Source of the DNA: APNM01 sp040361335
GTDB taxonomy: Bacteria > Pseudomonadota > Gammaproteobacteria > Nevskiales > Salinisphaeraceae
Length of the DNA stretch: 64,000 nucleotides
Assembly: GCF_040361335.1 (NCBI RefSeq)
Contig: NZ_APNM01000016.1
Location: 1 to 64,000, forward strand
Reading direction: 5' to 3'
The first letter of the stretch is position 1. The number at the start of each line of letters is the position of its first letter. The notes under the pieces were generated by a model. The model worked only from the letters and a program-made list of their open reading frames with translations, made no database searches and had not been told where the DNA came from. This document shows positions 48,840 to 56,803 of this stretch, in pieces. The translations under genes were made by a program, and so were the position numbers.

Positions 48840-49037
48840 CTATCCCGGCTTCATACCGTGCTGGCGATGATGGGGAAGGTATCGCTCGGGCTCCGCCTGG
48901 AATGCCTCTCGACAGGCCGTGGAGCAGAAGTAATAGGCCTTGCCCTGATAGACGAATTCCTCGACCGCGGTGGTGTAGCTGACCGCCATGCCGCAGACGG
49001 GGTCCTTGTGGTCGTGTTGCTTTCCTTGTCGTTTCAT
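48840..49037 (-). CDS. YHS-domain metal-binding protein
   Basis: This 65-residue protein consists of one YHS domain: DPVCGMAVS, then FVYQGKAYYFCSTACREAF, with three Cys that bind metal in the family. The N and C termini are His-rich (HDHKD, HHRQHG). YHS proteins occur with copper-export systems as metal-binding or chaperone modules. ATG 49037 follows AGGAGGCGACC. Confidence 0.87.
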   Translation of the reverse strand: MKRQGKQHDHKDPVCGMAVSYTTAVEEFVYQGKAYYFCSTACREAFQAEPERYLPHHRQHGMKPG

Positions 49038-49074
49038 GGTCGCCTCCTGAGAAGTAAAAGTGCTTGCGTGTCGA

Positions 49075-49680
49075 CTAAGCCACGGGATCTTCACCGACGA
49101 TGACGGTGCTCTTCTCCGTGAAGCGGTAGGGCGGTATCACCAGGTTCAGAGGGGCCGGCACATTCTTGAACACGCGCCCGGCGAAATCGAACTTGGAGCC
49201 GTGACAATGGCAAAAGTAGCCGCCCGGCCATCGTGAATCGAACCGCGTTTTGCCGGTCTCGGGATGGAAGTTCGGTATGCAGCCCAGATGGGTGCAGATG
49301 GCCACCACGACCAGGATGTCCGGACGAATCGATCGAAGCTCATTGCCGGCATACTCGGGCTGTTGGTCCTTCTCGGAATCGGGATCCCGCAGGCGCGCCT
49401 CCAGCTCCGCGCTGCGCAGTCGCCGCAACATTTCGGGCGTGCGGCGCAGTACCCAGACCGGCTTGCGCCGCCAGGTCACCAGCACCTGCTGGCCCGGCGC
49501 GATCGCATCGAGACCGATCTCGATCGGAGCGCCGGCCGCGCGTGCACGCGCGCTCGGTTGCCACGAGCGAACAAAGGGAATCGCCGTCGCGGCCACGCCG
49601 GCAGCGCCCATCGTGGCTACGGCGGTGCTCAGAAATCGCCGGCGAAGGGCGCTCACCTTTCCCGTTCGGGTGTCATCCAT
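49075..49680 (-). CDS. Rieske iron-sulfur protein, stand-alone
   Basis: This 201-residue protein has a Tat-type signal (SALRRRFLSTAVATMG) that also serves as a membrane anchor, as in the bc1 complex Rieske subunit. The cluster-binding motifs CTHLGCIPNF and FCHCHGSKFD supply the two Cys and two His ligands, plus the disulfide cysteines. No cytochrome b or c1 gene is in the window. It overlaps the YHS/TM gene by 8 bp and sits between two YHS genes, so its use in a copper operon rather than in respiration is inferred. Confidence 0.9.
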   Translation of the reverse strand: MDDTRTGKVSALRRRFLSTAVATMGAAGVAATAIPFVRSWQPSARARAAGAPIEIGLDAIAPGQQVLVTWRRKPVWVLRRTPEMLRRLRSAELEARLRDPDSEKDQQPEYAGNELRSIRPDILVVVAICTHLGCIPNFHPETGKTRFDSRWPGGYFCHCHGSKFDFAGRVFKNVPAPLNLVIPPYRFTEKSTVIVGEDPVA

Positions 49681-50056
49681 GATTGTCTCCGGGCTTCTGC
49701 CGTTCGATCCATCGTGACACGAGACAGTAGATCGCCGGGAGGACCAGCAGGTTGGGCATGGCGATACGCTGCATTGTCGACGGGCCGGTGCCTTGGCCCC
49801 ATAACAGCGGCAGATGGCCGGCGGTTTCGACACCCTCGCACATCGGACAGATATAATGCGTGCCGGCCGGGGCCGTTTGGGCCTCCGGGGGCTGCGGCTG
49901 CAGGTATCGGTTAGGCTCGTCCGCGAACTTGTCCCGGCAACGCTCGCTGCAGAAATAGTAGGTCTCGCCGGCATGCGCCAGGCTGCGGACGCTGGTCGGG
50001 TCGACGAACATGCCGCACACCGGGTCTCGATGCTCGTGATCGGATTGCTCATTCAT
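49673..50056 (-). CDS. YHS domain, metal-ribbon and membrane helix protein
   Basis: This 127-residue protein begins with a YHS domain (DPVCGMFVD; TYYFCSERCRDKFA, residues ~10-45). Next is a HYICPMCEGVETAG segment resembling a modified HMBD/zinc-ribbon, then a hydrophobic helix (MPNLLVLPAIYCLVSRW) near the C terminus. It therefore looks like a membrane-anchored cytoplasmic metal-binding protein. It overlaps the Rieske gene. Confidence 0.78.
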   Translation of the reverse strand: MNEQSDHEHRDPVCGMFVDPTSVRSLAHAGETYYFCSERCRDKFADEPNRYLQPQPPEAQTAPAGTHYICPMCEGVETAGHLPLLWGQGTGPSTMQRIAMPNLLVLPAIYCLVSRWIERQKPGDNHG

Positions 50057-50143
50057 GCCGAATCTCCCAGGCTGATCGGATCGCCGTCATGACGCCACGA
50101 TCGCATCCCAACCATAGCGTTGTGCGAGGGAGGCGAATCAATG

Positions 50144-50455
50144 TTATTGCTCATGATAATCCCGGATGTGCCATATCATCTCGGCCGGCAGGATAGCGAC
50201 GATACCGTCGGATTCCAGCCCCTTGTGCGCGGTGCGGGCGATCGTCCTTGCGATCTCGGTTGCCTCGTCGGCATCGGCGAAGATCTCCACGCGCACGCAG
50301 TCCGTCATGGTGTCCTTCGCGAAGTAGTTTCGGTATTCCCCGAAGCCGTGCGTGGAGGAGACCGACATGCCGGACACGCCGAGATCGATCAAGGCCTGTT
50401 CCACGTTGCTCAACTCTAGGGCGGGAAGGATCGCGGTCACTTTTCGGTACTTCAT
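50144..50455 (-). CDS. PII-like protein in the copper operon
   Basis: This 103-residue protein has the PII fold pattern: KVTAILPALELSNVEQAL, then SVSSTHGFGEYRNYFAKD in place of the long T-loop, then DCVRVEIFADADEATEIART and SDGIVAILPAEMIWHIRDY. The T-loop with its modified Tyr is largely absent, so it is a PII-like rather than nitrogen-signalling GlnB protein. Relatives are found beside CusA-type pumps. Trimer formation and a nucleotide or metal ligand are inferred from the family. 49 bp after cusA. Confidence 0.85.
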   Translation of the reverse strand: MKYRKVTAILPALELSNVEQALIDLGVSGMSVSSTHGFGEYRNYFAKDTMTDCVRVEIFADADEATEIARTIARTAHKGLESDGIVAILPAEMIWHIRDYHEQ

Positions 50456-50504
50456 GGCTCCACCTGCTTATATCTATTGGCTGTTGTGTCGCTCACGTCC
50501 GCTG

Positions 50505-53500
50505 TCATGAGCGCAGCGAGCGCCCTTTCCACAGGTAATACACTGTCGGCAGCACCAGCAGCGTGAGAAGGAAGGCGCTCACCATGCCACCGACCATGGG
50601 CGCGGCGATGCGCTGCATCACTTCCGAACCGGTACCACTGCCGTACATGATCGGCAGCAAGCCGCCGATGACCGCGGCGGCGGTCATGGTCACCGGACGC
50701 ACACGTAGCACGGCGCCTTGCAGGACGGCCTCCCGCAAAGTTTCCTTGTCGGGCCGTACCCCCTGTCCGTCGCGTTCGGTGCGCATGCGCGCGTGCGCCT
50801 GGTTGAGATACACCAACATGATCACCCCGATCTCCACCGCCACGCCGGCCAGGGCGATGAAGCCGACCCCCACCGCCACCGAGAAGTTGTAGTCGAGCAG
50901 GTACATCAGCCAGATGGCGCCGACCATGGCCAGCGGCAGCGTGCCCATGATGATGGCCACCTCGGCGACGCGGCGGAAATTCATGTAGAGCAGCACGACG
51001 ATGATGGCGAGCGTCAGCGGCACTACGTAAGTGAGCTTCGCCTTGGCCCGCTCCATGTACTCGTACTGCCCGGACCAGGTCACGGAGTAGCCGGCCGGCA
51101 GGTCGAGCTTGTCGGCGACCTCGTGCCGTGCCTGGTCGACGTAGCTGCCCACGTCCACGTCCTCGATGTCGACATAGGTCCAGCCATTCAGGCGGGCGTT
51201 CTCGGTCTTGATGGCCGGCGGGCCGTCCTCCACGTAGACCCGGGCGATATCCCCGACCGCGATGCGCTGGCCGCCCGGTGTGACCAGGGGCATCTGCGCC
51301 AGCCACTCGGGCGAGTCCCGGTAATCCTGCGGATAGCGCAGGTTGACCGGGAAGCGTTCCAGGCCTTCAATGGTTTCCGTGATATCCATGCCGCCGACGG
51401 CCGTGGCGACGACCTGCTGGACGTCGTCGATGTTGAGGCCGTAGCGCGCCGCCTTGGCGCGGTCGATATCCACCATGATATAGCGGCCGCCGGACACTCG
51501 TTCCGAGTAGACCGAAGCGGTGCCGGGCACATCGTCGAGAATTGACTCCAGTTGCTGACCGATACGCTGAATCTCGTCCAGTTCCGGGCCCGCGACCTTG
51601 ATGCCCACCGGCGTCTTGATGCCGGTGGCGAGCATGTCGATGCGGGTCTTGATCGGCATCACCCAGGCGTTGGTCAGGCCGGGGAAGTCCACCAGCGCGT
51701 CCAGCTCCTTCTTCAGGCCCTCGAGAGTCAGGCCCTCGCGCCACTGGTCGCGCGGCTTGAGCTGGATGAAGGTCTCGATCATGGTCAGCGGCGCCGGATC
51801 GGTGGCGGTGTCGGCGCGGCCGACCTTGCCGAACACCGTCGCCACCTCGGGCACCGTGCGGATCAGCTTGTCGGTTTGCTGCAGCAGCTCGCGCGCCTTG
51901 CCGATGGAGATGCCGGCGTAGGTGGTGGGCATGTACATCAGGTCGCCCTCGTCCAGCGGCGGCATGAACTCGCTGCCGATCCGGTCCGTCGGCCAGAAGC
52001 CCGCCACGGTGACCGCCAGGGCCGCCGCGAGCGTCACCCAGGGGCGGCGCAGCACGGCGTCCAGCACCGGCCGGTAGGCCCCGACCAGCAGGCGGTTGAC
52101 GGGGTTCTTGTGCTCGGCCAGCACCCGCCCCCGGATGAAGTAGCCCATCAGCACCGGCACCAGCGTCACGGCCAGGGCGGCGCTGGCCGCCATGGCATAG
52201 GTCTTGGTGAAGGCCAGCGGCGAGAACATGCGCCCCTCCTGCGCCTCCAGCGTGAACACCGGCAGGAAGCTGACGGTGATGATCAGCAGGCTGAAGAACA
52301 GGGCCGGTCCCACCTCCGATGCCGAGTCGGCGACCACGCGCCAGCGGTTCTCGCGGGTCAGCGGGGTGCGCTCCATGTGCTTGTGCATGTTCTCGATCAT
52401 CACGATCGCGCCGTCGATCATGGCGCCGATGGCGATCGCGATGCCGCCCAGCGACATGATGTTGGCGTTGAGCCCCTGCCAGTGCATCACGATGAAGGCG
52501 GCGAGGATGCCCACCGGCAGGCTCACGATCGCCACCAGGGACGAGCGCACGTGGAACAGGAACGCCATGCACACCAGCGCGACCACCAGGAATTCCTCCA
52601 GCAGCTTGTGCCAGAGTGTCTCCACGGCGCGCTCGATGAGGCCGGAGCGGTCGTAGACCGGGACGACCTCGACCCCCTCGGGCAGGCTGGGCTTCAGGGC
52701 GTCGAGCTTCGCCTTGACCCCCTCGATGGTTTCCTGGGCGTTCTCGCCATAGCGCATCACCACGATGCCGCCGACGGTCTCGCCCTCGCCGTTGAGCTCG
52801 GCGACCCCGCGGCGCATCCGCGGACCGACGCCGATGTCCGCGATGTCCCCCAGCAGCAGCGGCGTGCCGTTGACGTCCACCCCCAGGGGGATGGCCGCGA
52901 GGTCGTCGGTGCCCTGGATGTAACCGGTCACCCGGACCATGTACTCGGCCTCGGCCATCTCCACCACCGAGGCGCCCACCTCCTGGTTGCCGCGCTCGAT
53001 CGCGGTCTGGACGTGGGCCAGGGGGATGTCGTGGGCGCGCAGCTTCTCCGGGTCCACCGTGACTTGGTACTGCCGCACCATGCCGCCGACGGCCGCCACC
53101 TCGGACACGCCGGGCACGGTCTGCAGCTCGTACTTGAGGAACCAGTCCTGCAGGGCGCGCAGGTCGCCCAGGTCGTGCCGCCCGCCGCGGTCGACCAGGG
53201 CGTACATGTAGACCCAGCCGACCCCGGTGGCGTCCGGGCCGAGCTGCGGCCGCGCGCCGTCCGGCAGGGTGGGGGCCACCTGCGACAGGTACTCGAGCAC
53301 GCGCGAGCGGGCCCAGTACATGTCGGTGTCCTCGTCGAAGATGACGTAGACGTAGGAGTCGCCGAAGAAGGAGAAGCCCCGCACGGTCACCGCCCCCGGC
53401 ACCGACAGCATGGTGGTGGTGAGGGGGTAGGTGACCTGGTCCTCGACGACCCGCGGGGCCTGGCCCGGATAGTTGGTCTTGATGATGACCTGTACGTCCG

Positions 53501-53627
53501 ACAGGTCGGGGATCGCGTCCACCGGCGTCTGGCGCAGCGAGTAGATCCCCGCGCCGACCAGGATCAGGCTGGCCAGCAGCACCAGGAAGCGGTTGTGGAC
53601 GGACCAGCGGATGATGGCTTCGAGCAT
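50505..53627 (-). CDS. cusA: Cus-type RND efflux pump CusA
   Basis: This 1040-residue inner-membrane pump has twelve helices and two large periplasmic domains. Segments PVDAIPDLSDVQVII, GGIAIAIGAMIDGAIVMIEN (helix 4 with the proton-relay acids) and MPIKTRIDMLATGIKTPVGI (a Met-bearing periplasmic site typical of the Cu/Ag branch) identify it as HME-RND of CusA type. It exports Cu(I)/Ag(I) from the periplasm or cytoplasm through CusB and CusC. The 11-bp gap to cusB indicates one transcript. Confidence 0.93.
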   Translation of the reverse strand: MLEAIIRWSVHNRFLVLLASLILVGAGIYSLRQTPVDAIPDLSDVQVIIKTNYPGQAPRVVEDQVTYPLTTTMLSVPGAVTVRGFSFFGDSYVYVIFDEDTDMYWARSRVLEYLSQVAPTLPDGARPQLGPDATGVGWVYMYALVDRGGRHDLGDLRALQDWFLKYELQTVPGVSEVAAVGGMVRQYQVTVDPEKLRAHDIPLAHVQTAIERGNQEVGASVVEMAEAEYMVRVTGYIQGTDDLAAIPLGVDVNGTPLLLGDIADIGVGPRMRRGVAELNGEGETVGGIVVMRYGENAQETIEGVKAKLDALKPSLPEGVEVVPVYDRSGLIERAVETLWHKLLEEFLVVALVCMAFLFHVRSSLVAIVSLPVGILAAFIVMHWQGLNANIMSLGGIAIAIGAMIDGAIVMIENMHKHMERTPLTRENRWRVVADSASEVGPALFFSLLIITVSFLPVFTLEAQEGRMFSPLAFTKTYAMAASAALAVTLVPVLMGYFIRGRVLAEHKNPVNRLLVGAYRPVLDAVLRRPWVTLAAALAVTVAGFWPTDRIGSEFMPPLDEGDLMYMPTTYAGISIGKARELLQQTDKLIRTVPEVATVFGKVGRADTATDPAPLTMIETFIQLKPRDQWREGLTLEGLKKELDALVDFPGLTNAWVMPIKTRIDMLATGIKTPVGIKVAGPELDEIQRIGQQLESILDDVPGTASVYSERVSGGRYIMVDIDRAKAARYGLNIDDVQQVVATAVGGMDITETIEGLERFPVNLRYPQDYRDSPEWLAQMPLVTPGGQRIAVGDIARVYVEDGPPAIKTENARLNGWTYVDIEDVDVGSYVDQARHEVADKLDLPAGYSVTWSGQYEYMERAKAKLTYVVPLTLAIIVVLLYMNFRRVAEVAIIMGTLPLAMVGAIWLMYLLDYNFSVAVGVGFIALAGVAVEIGVIMLVYLNQAHARMRTERDGQGVRPDKETLREAVLQGAVLRVRPVTMTAAAVIGGLLPIMYGSGTGSEVMQRIAAPMVGGMVSAFLLTLLVLPTVYYLWKGRSLRS

Positions 53628-53638
53628 GGTCGCGTCCC

Positions 53639-54931
53639 CTAGCCGCCGTGGCCCGCGTGGGCATTGTCGTCATCGCCGCCGTCGCCGGTGGCGTGGCCCT
53701 CGTGGGTGCCGCCGGTGTCCTCCATGGCCTTGTCGCCGTGGTGCAGGCGCTCGAAGTCGGAGGTCTTGCTGGACTCCGAGTCGATCAGGAACTGCGCCGA
53801 GGTCACCACGCGCTCGCCTGCCTTCAGGCCGGCGAGGATCACGGCGCGCTCGTCGCCGACGCGGCCGGCCTCGACCTCGATCGACTTGAAGCGGCCGTCG
53901 CCCAGGGCGAGCACCACCCGCGGCTTGCCGCCGGTGCGGATGAGTGCCTCGCGCGGGATCGTCAGCACATCCTCGCGGCGGCCGGCCGCGATCTCGATCT
54001 CCGCGAGCATGTCCGGCTTGAGGGCGCGGTCCGGGTTGGCGACGCGCATGCGCACCCGTGCCGTGCGGGTCTCGGGGTCGATCTCGGGGTAGACATAGTC
54101 GATGCGGCCGGTCCATTCGCGGCCCGGCAGGTAGTCGAGGGTCATGGTCACGGGATCGCCCGCCGCGACCAGGGCCGCGTCGCGCTCGAACACTTCCCCG
54201 ATCACCCAGACCTCGTCCAGGGCGCCGATGGCGAGCATGGTCAGCGCCGGCGTCACGTACATGCCCTCGCGGATGGCGAGGTCGGTCACCACGCCGGACT
54301 GCGGCGCGCGCACGGTGACCGTCTGCCGCACCCGGCGGTCCTTCTTGAGCGCGCGGACGGTCGCCTCGGGCACCCGCAGGGCCGCCAGCCGCGCCTCGGC
54401 CGCCGTCACCAGGCGCTCGTTGCGCCGGCCCATCGCCAGCAGCAGCTCTTCCTGGGCGTTGACCAGCGTGGGCGAGTAGATCTCGTAGAGGGGTTCGCCC
54501 GCGGTCACCGGGTCGCCCTCGGCTTGCACGTGCAGGCGTTCGATCCAGCCCTCGACGCGGGCGTGGACATGGCTCAGCCGGTCCTCGTCGTAGCGTACGT
54601 AGCCCACGGTGCGGATGTCGGTGCTGAAGTCGCCGCGCTCGACGCGGCCCGTGCGCACGCCCAGGTTGTTGATCACGTCGGGCGAGATGCGCACGGTGCC
54701 CGGGCTCTCCGGTTCCGCGTCCTCCGCGTAGACCGGGACCAGGTCCATGCCCATGGGGGACTTGCCGGGCTCGTCGCGCCGGTAGCTCGAATCCATGGGC
54801 GCGACCCAGTACAGGGGCTCGCGCTCGCCCTCGGCATCGCCGCCGGCGTCCGGGCCCAGCCACAGGGCGGCGGCCGCGCCGGCCGCGGCGCCCAGTGCGA
54901 TCAGGAGGGGATGGGTGACACGCTTGTTCAT
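53639..54931 (-). CDS. cusB: CusB-type periplasmic adaptor
   Basis: This 430-residue membrane-fusion protein has an N-terminal hydrophobic anchor or signal. It carries the metal motif YWVAPMDSSYRRDEPGKSPM (residues ~38-57), with the Met residues that accept Cu/Ag in CusB, followed by beta-barrel, lipoyl and alpha-hairpin domains. The C terminus is His/Asp-rich (HEGHATGDGGDDDNAHAGHG), an extension not typical of CusB and likely metal-binding. Starts inside the stop of the outer-membrane gene (ATGA overlap). Confidence 0.92.
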   Translation of the reverse strand: MNKRVTHPLLIALGAAAGAAAALWLGPDAGGDAEGEREPLYWVAPMDSSYRRDEPGKSPMGMDLVPVYAEDAEPESPGTVRISPDVINNLGVRTGRVERGDFSTDIRTVGYVRYDEDRLSHVHARVEGWIERLHVQAEGDPVTAGEPLYEIYSPTLVNAQEELLLAMGRRNERLVTAAEARLAALRVPEATVRALKKDRRVRQTVTVRAPQSGVVTDLAIREGMYVTPALTMLAIGALDEVWVIGEVFERDAALVAAGDPVTMTLDYLPGREWTGRIDYVYPEIDPETRTARVRMRVANPDRALKPDMLAEIEIAAGRREDVLTIPREALIRTGGKPRVVLALGDGRFKSIEVEAGRVGDERAVILAGLKAGERVVTSAQFLIDSESSKTSDFERLHHGDKAMEDTGGTHEGHATGDGGDDDNAHAGHGG

Positions 54932-56340
54932 GGTTGGCTTCCCTCGTCGGCCCCGGCGGCGGGCGCCCGGGCCAGCAGGTAGTTGAGGCGGGCGACGGTC
55001 TGCAGCCGCGCCACGCGGATGGCGAGCGCCTCGATGCGGGTGTCGAGCACGTCGATGCGCGCCCGCACGGCCTCGGCGAAGTCGCCGTCGTCATTGTTAT
55101 AGGCGGCGAGCGCGGCCTCGGCCTGCTCGCGCAGTTGCGGCAGCAGGCGTCGCTCGTAGAGACGCCGGCGCTGGTCGAGCCGGGCGAGCTCGGCCCGGGC
55201 TTCCTCCAGCCCGGCGACCAGGCGCCGGACCAACAGCTCGCGGTCCGCCGCGGACGCCTCCGCGCGGTGGGCCGCGGCCGCCACCTCCCGGTCCTGGCGG
55301 TCGCCGGTGAAGATCGGCAGGTCGAAGGTGAGCCCCACGGAGAACAGGTCCGCCCGGTCGCGCCCGGCGGGGTCGTCCTCGCGGTAGCCGTAACGGGCGC
55401 TGAGGCCCCATTCCGGCTTGTACTTCTGGCGGGCCAGGTCGACGTCGCTGCGGGCGGCCGCGACATCGCGGTCGGCGGCCCGCACGGCCGGGTGTTCGCG
55501 GACCCGTTCGTACCACTGCTGCCGGGAGGGCGGCGTGTCCGCGCCCACCAGCGCCGGGGCGGCGGGCGCAAGGTCGGGCAGCGTCTCCGGCAGGGGCGCA
55601 TGGGCGGCCCCGCCGATCCACTCCGCGAGCCGGCCGCGCGCCGCGTCCCGCTGCTGCGCCAGCGCCGCGAGGCGCTCGTCCAGGCGGCTCAGCTCGAGCT
55701 GGGCGCGGATCACGTCCTGCTGCCGGGTGTGGGCCAGGGCGGCGGCGTACTTGGCCTCGGCGGCGTCGACCAGGTGCCGGAACAGCGCCCGGTCCGCCTC
55801 GATCAGGTCGATGCTGCGCTGCGTCCGGTAGACCTCCAGCCACAGGCGCGAGACGACAGCGGCGGCCTCGGCCCGGCGGTCCGCGCGCAGCAGAGGCTGA
55901 CGCGCGGCCAGCTCCCGCTTGCGGCGGCTCGCGATCTCGCGGCTGTCGCCGCGGGGGAACGCCTGGCTGACCCCGATCGAGAGCTGGGTCATGGGCTCCT
56001 GGTCGAGATCGAAGCTGTCGGTGGGCAGGTTGGCCGCGGTCAGGTCGACCCGGGGATCGGGCAACTCACCCGCCGCCACCGCCTCCTCGGCCAGGGCCCG
56101 CTCGCGCTCGCGGCTGCCGTCCAGCCAGGGGTCGTGCTCGTCCGCGAGACGGATCGCGCGGTCGAGCGTCAGGGGGGCATCGGCGTCGCCGGCGGCCGCC
56201 CAGGGCGGTACCGCGGCGAGCGCCAGCAGGCAGGCGCCGGCCAGGGCGGCGCGACGGATCGCGGGCGGCCGCGGCGCGCGATGGCGCGCGTTCGTGTGTG
56301 GCGTGGCCGGCGGCACGCGCCGGCGTGGTGTCGGGAACAT
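54928..56340 (-). CDS. cusC: CusC-type TolC outer-membrane channel
   Basis: This 470-residue TolC-family protein has a long cationic, proline-rich N terminus before the hydrophobic signal core (residues ~30-50). Two repeats of the OEP domain follow (LTLDRAIRLADEHDPWLDGS; LPIFTGDRQDREVAAAAHRA). It provides the outer-membrane exit for the CusBA pump. The N-terminal extension of ~28 residues suggests that the true start could be a downstream codon. Confidence 0.88.
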   Translation of the reverse strand: MFPTPRRRVPPATPHTNARHRAPRPPAIRRAALAGACLLALAAVPPWAAAGDADAPLTLDRAIRLADEHDPWLDGSRERERALAEEAVAAGELPDPRVDLTAANLPTDSFDLDQEPMTQLSIGVSQAFPRGDSREIASRRKRELAARQPLLRADRRAEAAAVVSRLWLEVYRTQRSIDLIEADRALFRHLVDAAEAKYAAALAHTRQQDVIRAQLELSRLDERLAALAQQRDAARGRLAEWIGGAAHAPLPETLPDLAPAAPALVGADTPPSRQQWYERVREHPAVRAADRDVAAARSDVDLARQKYKPEWGLSARYGYREDDPAGRDRADLFSVGLTFDLPIFTGDRQDREVAAAAHRAEASAADRELLVRRLVAGLEEARAELARLDQRRRLYERRLLPQLREQAEAALAAYNNDDGDFAEAVRARIDVLDTRIEALAIRVARLQTVARLNYLLARAPAAGADEGSQP

Positions 56341-56400
56341 GGCTCGGTCTCCCAGCGCGGGACGGCCGGTCCGGGCATCCGGACCGGAACGACGACGGGG

Positions 56401-56754
56401 CTAGGTACCGAGCGGCGGTCGCAACAGGGGCGGGGTGTGGCCCGCGCGCGGGGCGGTCGCCGGCGCGGCGTACACGGACTGGTGGACCGGGGCCGGTACG
56501 ACCGGCTCGACCGCGGCGATCGCGGCCGTGCCGGCGCAGGCCGTTTGGCAGGCCGGGTCGGTGCAGTCGCCGTGACCGGCCGTGCCGGCATGCGCCGCGT
56601 GGTCCATGCCGGCGTGATCGGTGTGCATGGGGGCGTCGGCCGTGCCGGCCATGCCGCAGGTCTCCGCCGCCGCGTTCAGGGACAGCGGCAACAGCAGCGC
56701 CAGCCCCAGGACGAGGCGGCGCAGGACGGGCGATGTGCGCAGGCGCGACAGCAT
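56401..56754 (-). CDS. Small secreted Cys/His-rich protein heading the cus operon
   Basis: This 117-residue protein has a signal peptide (residues ~1-30, hydrophobic core VLGLALLLPLSLNAAA). The mature part contains HTDHAGMDHAAHAG and DCTDPACQTAC clusters, giving several His, Met and Cys in about 40 residues, and a Pro-rich tail. No family recognised. First gene after the MerR-type promoter; the ATG is at or next to the predicted transcription start. A periplasmic copper-buffering role is plausible. Confidence 0.68.
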   Translation of the reverse strand: MLSRLRTSPVLRRLVLGLALLLPLSLNAAAETCGMAGTADAPMHTDHAGMDHAAHAGTAGHGDCTDPACQTACAGTAAIAAVEPVVPAPVHQSVYAAPATAPRAGHTPPLLRPPLGT

Positions 56755-56761
56755 GGGGACT

Positions 56762-56792
56762 ATTTACACCCCGGACCGTGGTCCGGGGTCAA
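56762..56792 (-). promoter_or_regulatory. MerR-family promoter of the cus operon
   Basis: On the minus strand TTGACC (56787-56792), 19-bp spacer, GTAAAT (56762-56767). The spacer and -35 hold a perfect 10-2-10 dyad whose left arm is ACCCCGGACC and right arm GGTCCGGGGT. This is a CueR-like arrangement, though the half sites differ from E. coli CueR. Expected start of transcription is near 56755. Confidence 0.85.
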
Positions 56793-56803
56793 GTCCCGTC
56801 GCA

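Noticed and set aside
49075..49680. Calling the Rieske gene part of a cytochrome bc1 operon
   Set aside because: No cytochrome b or c1 gene adjoins it; both neighbours are YHS-type metal proteins.
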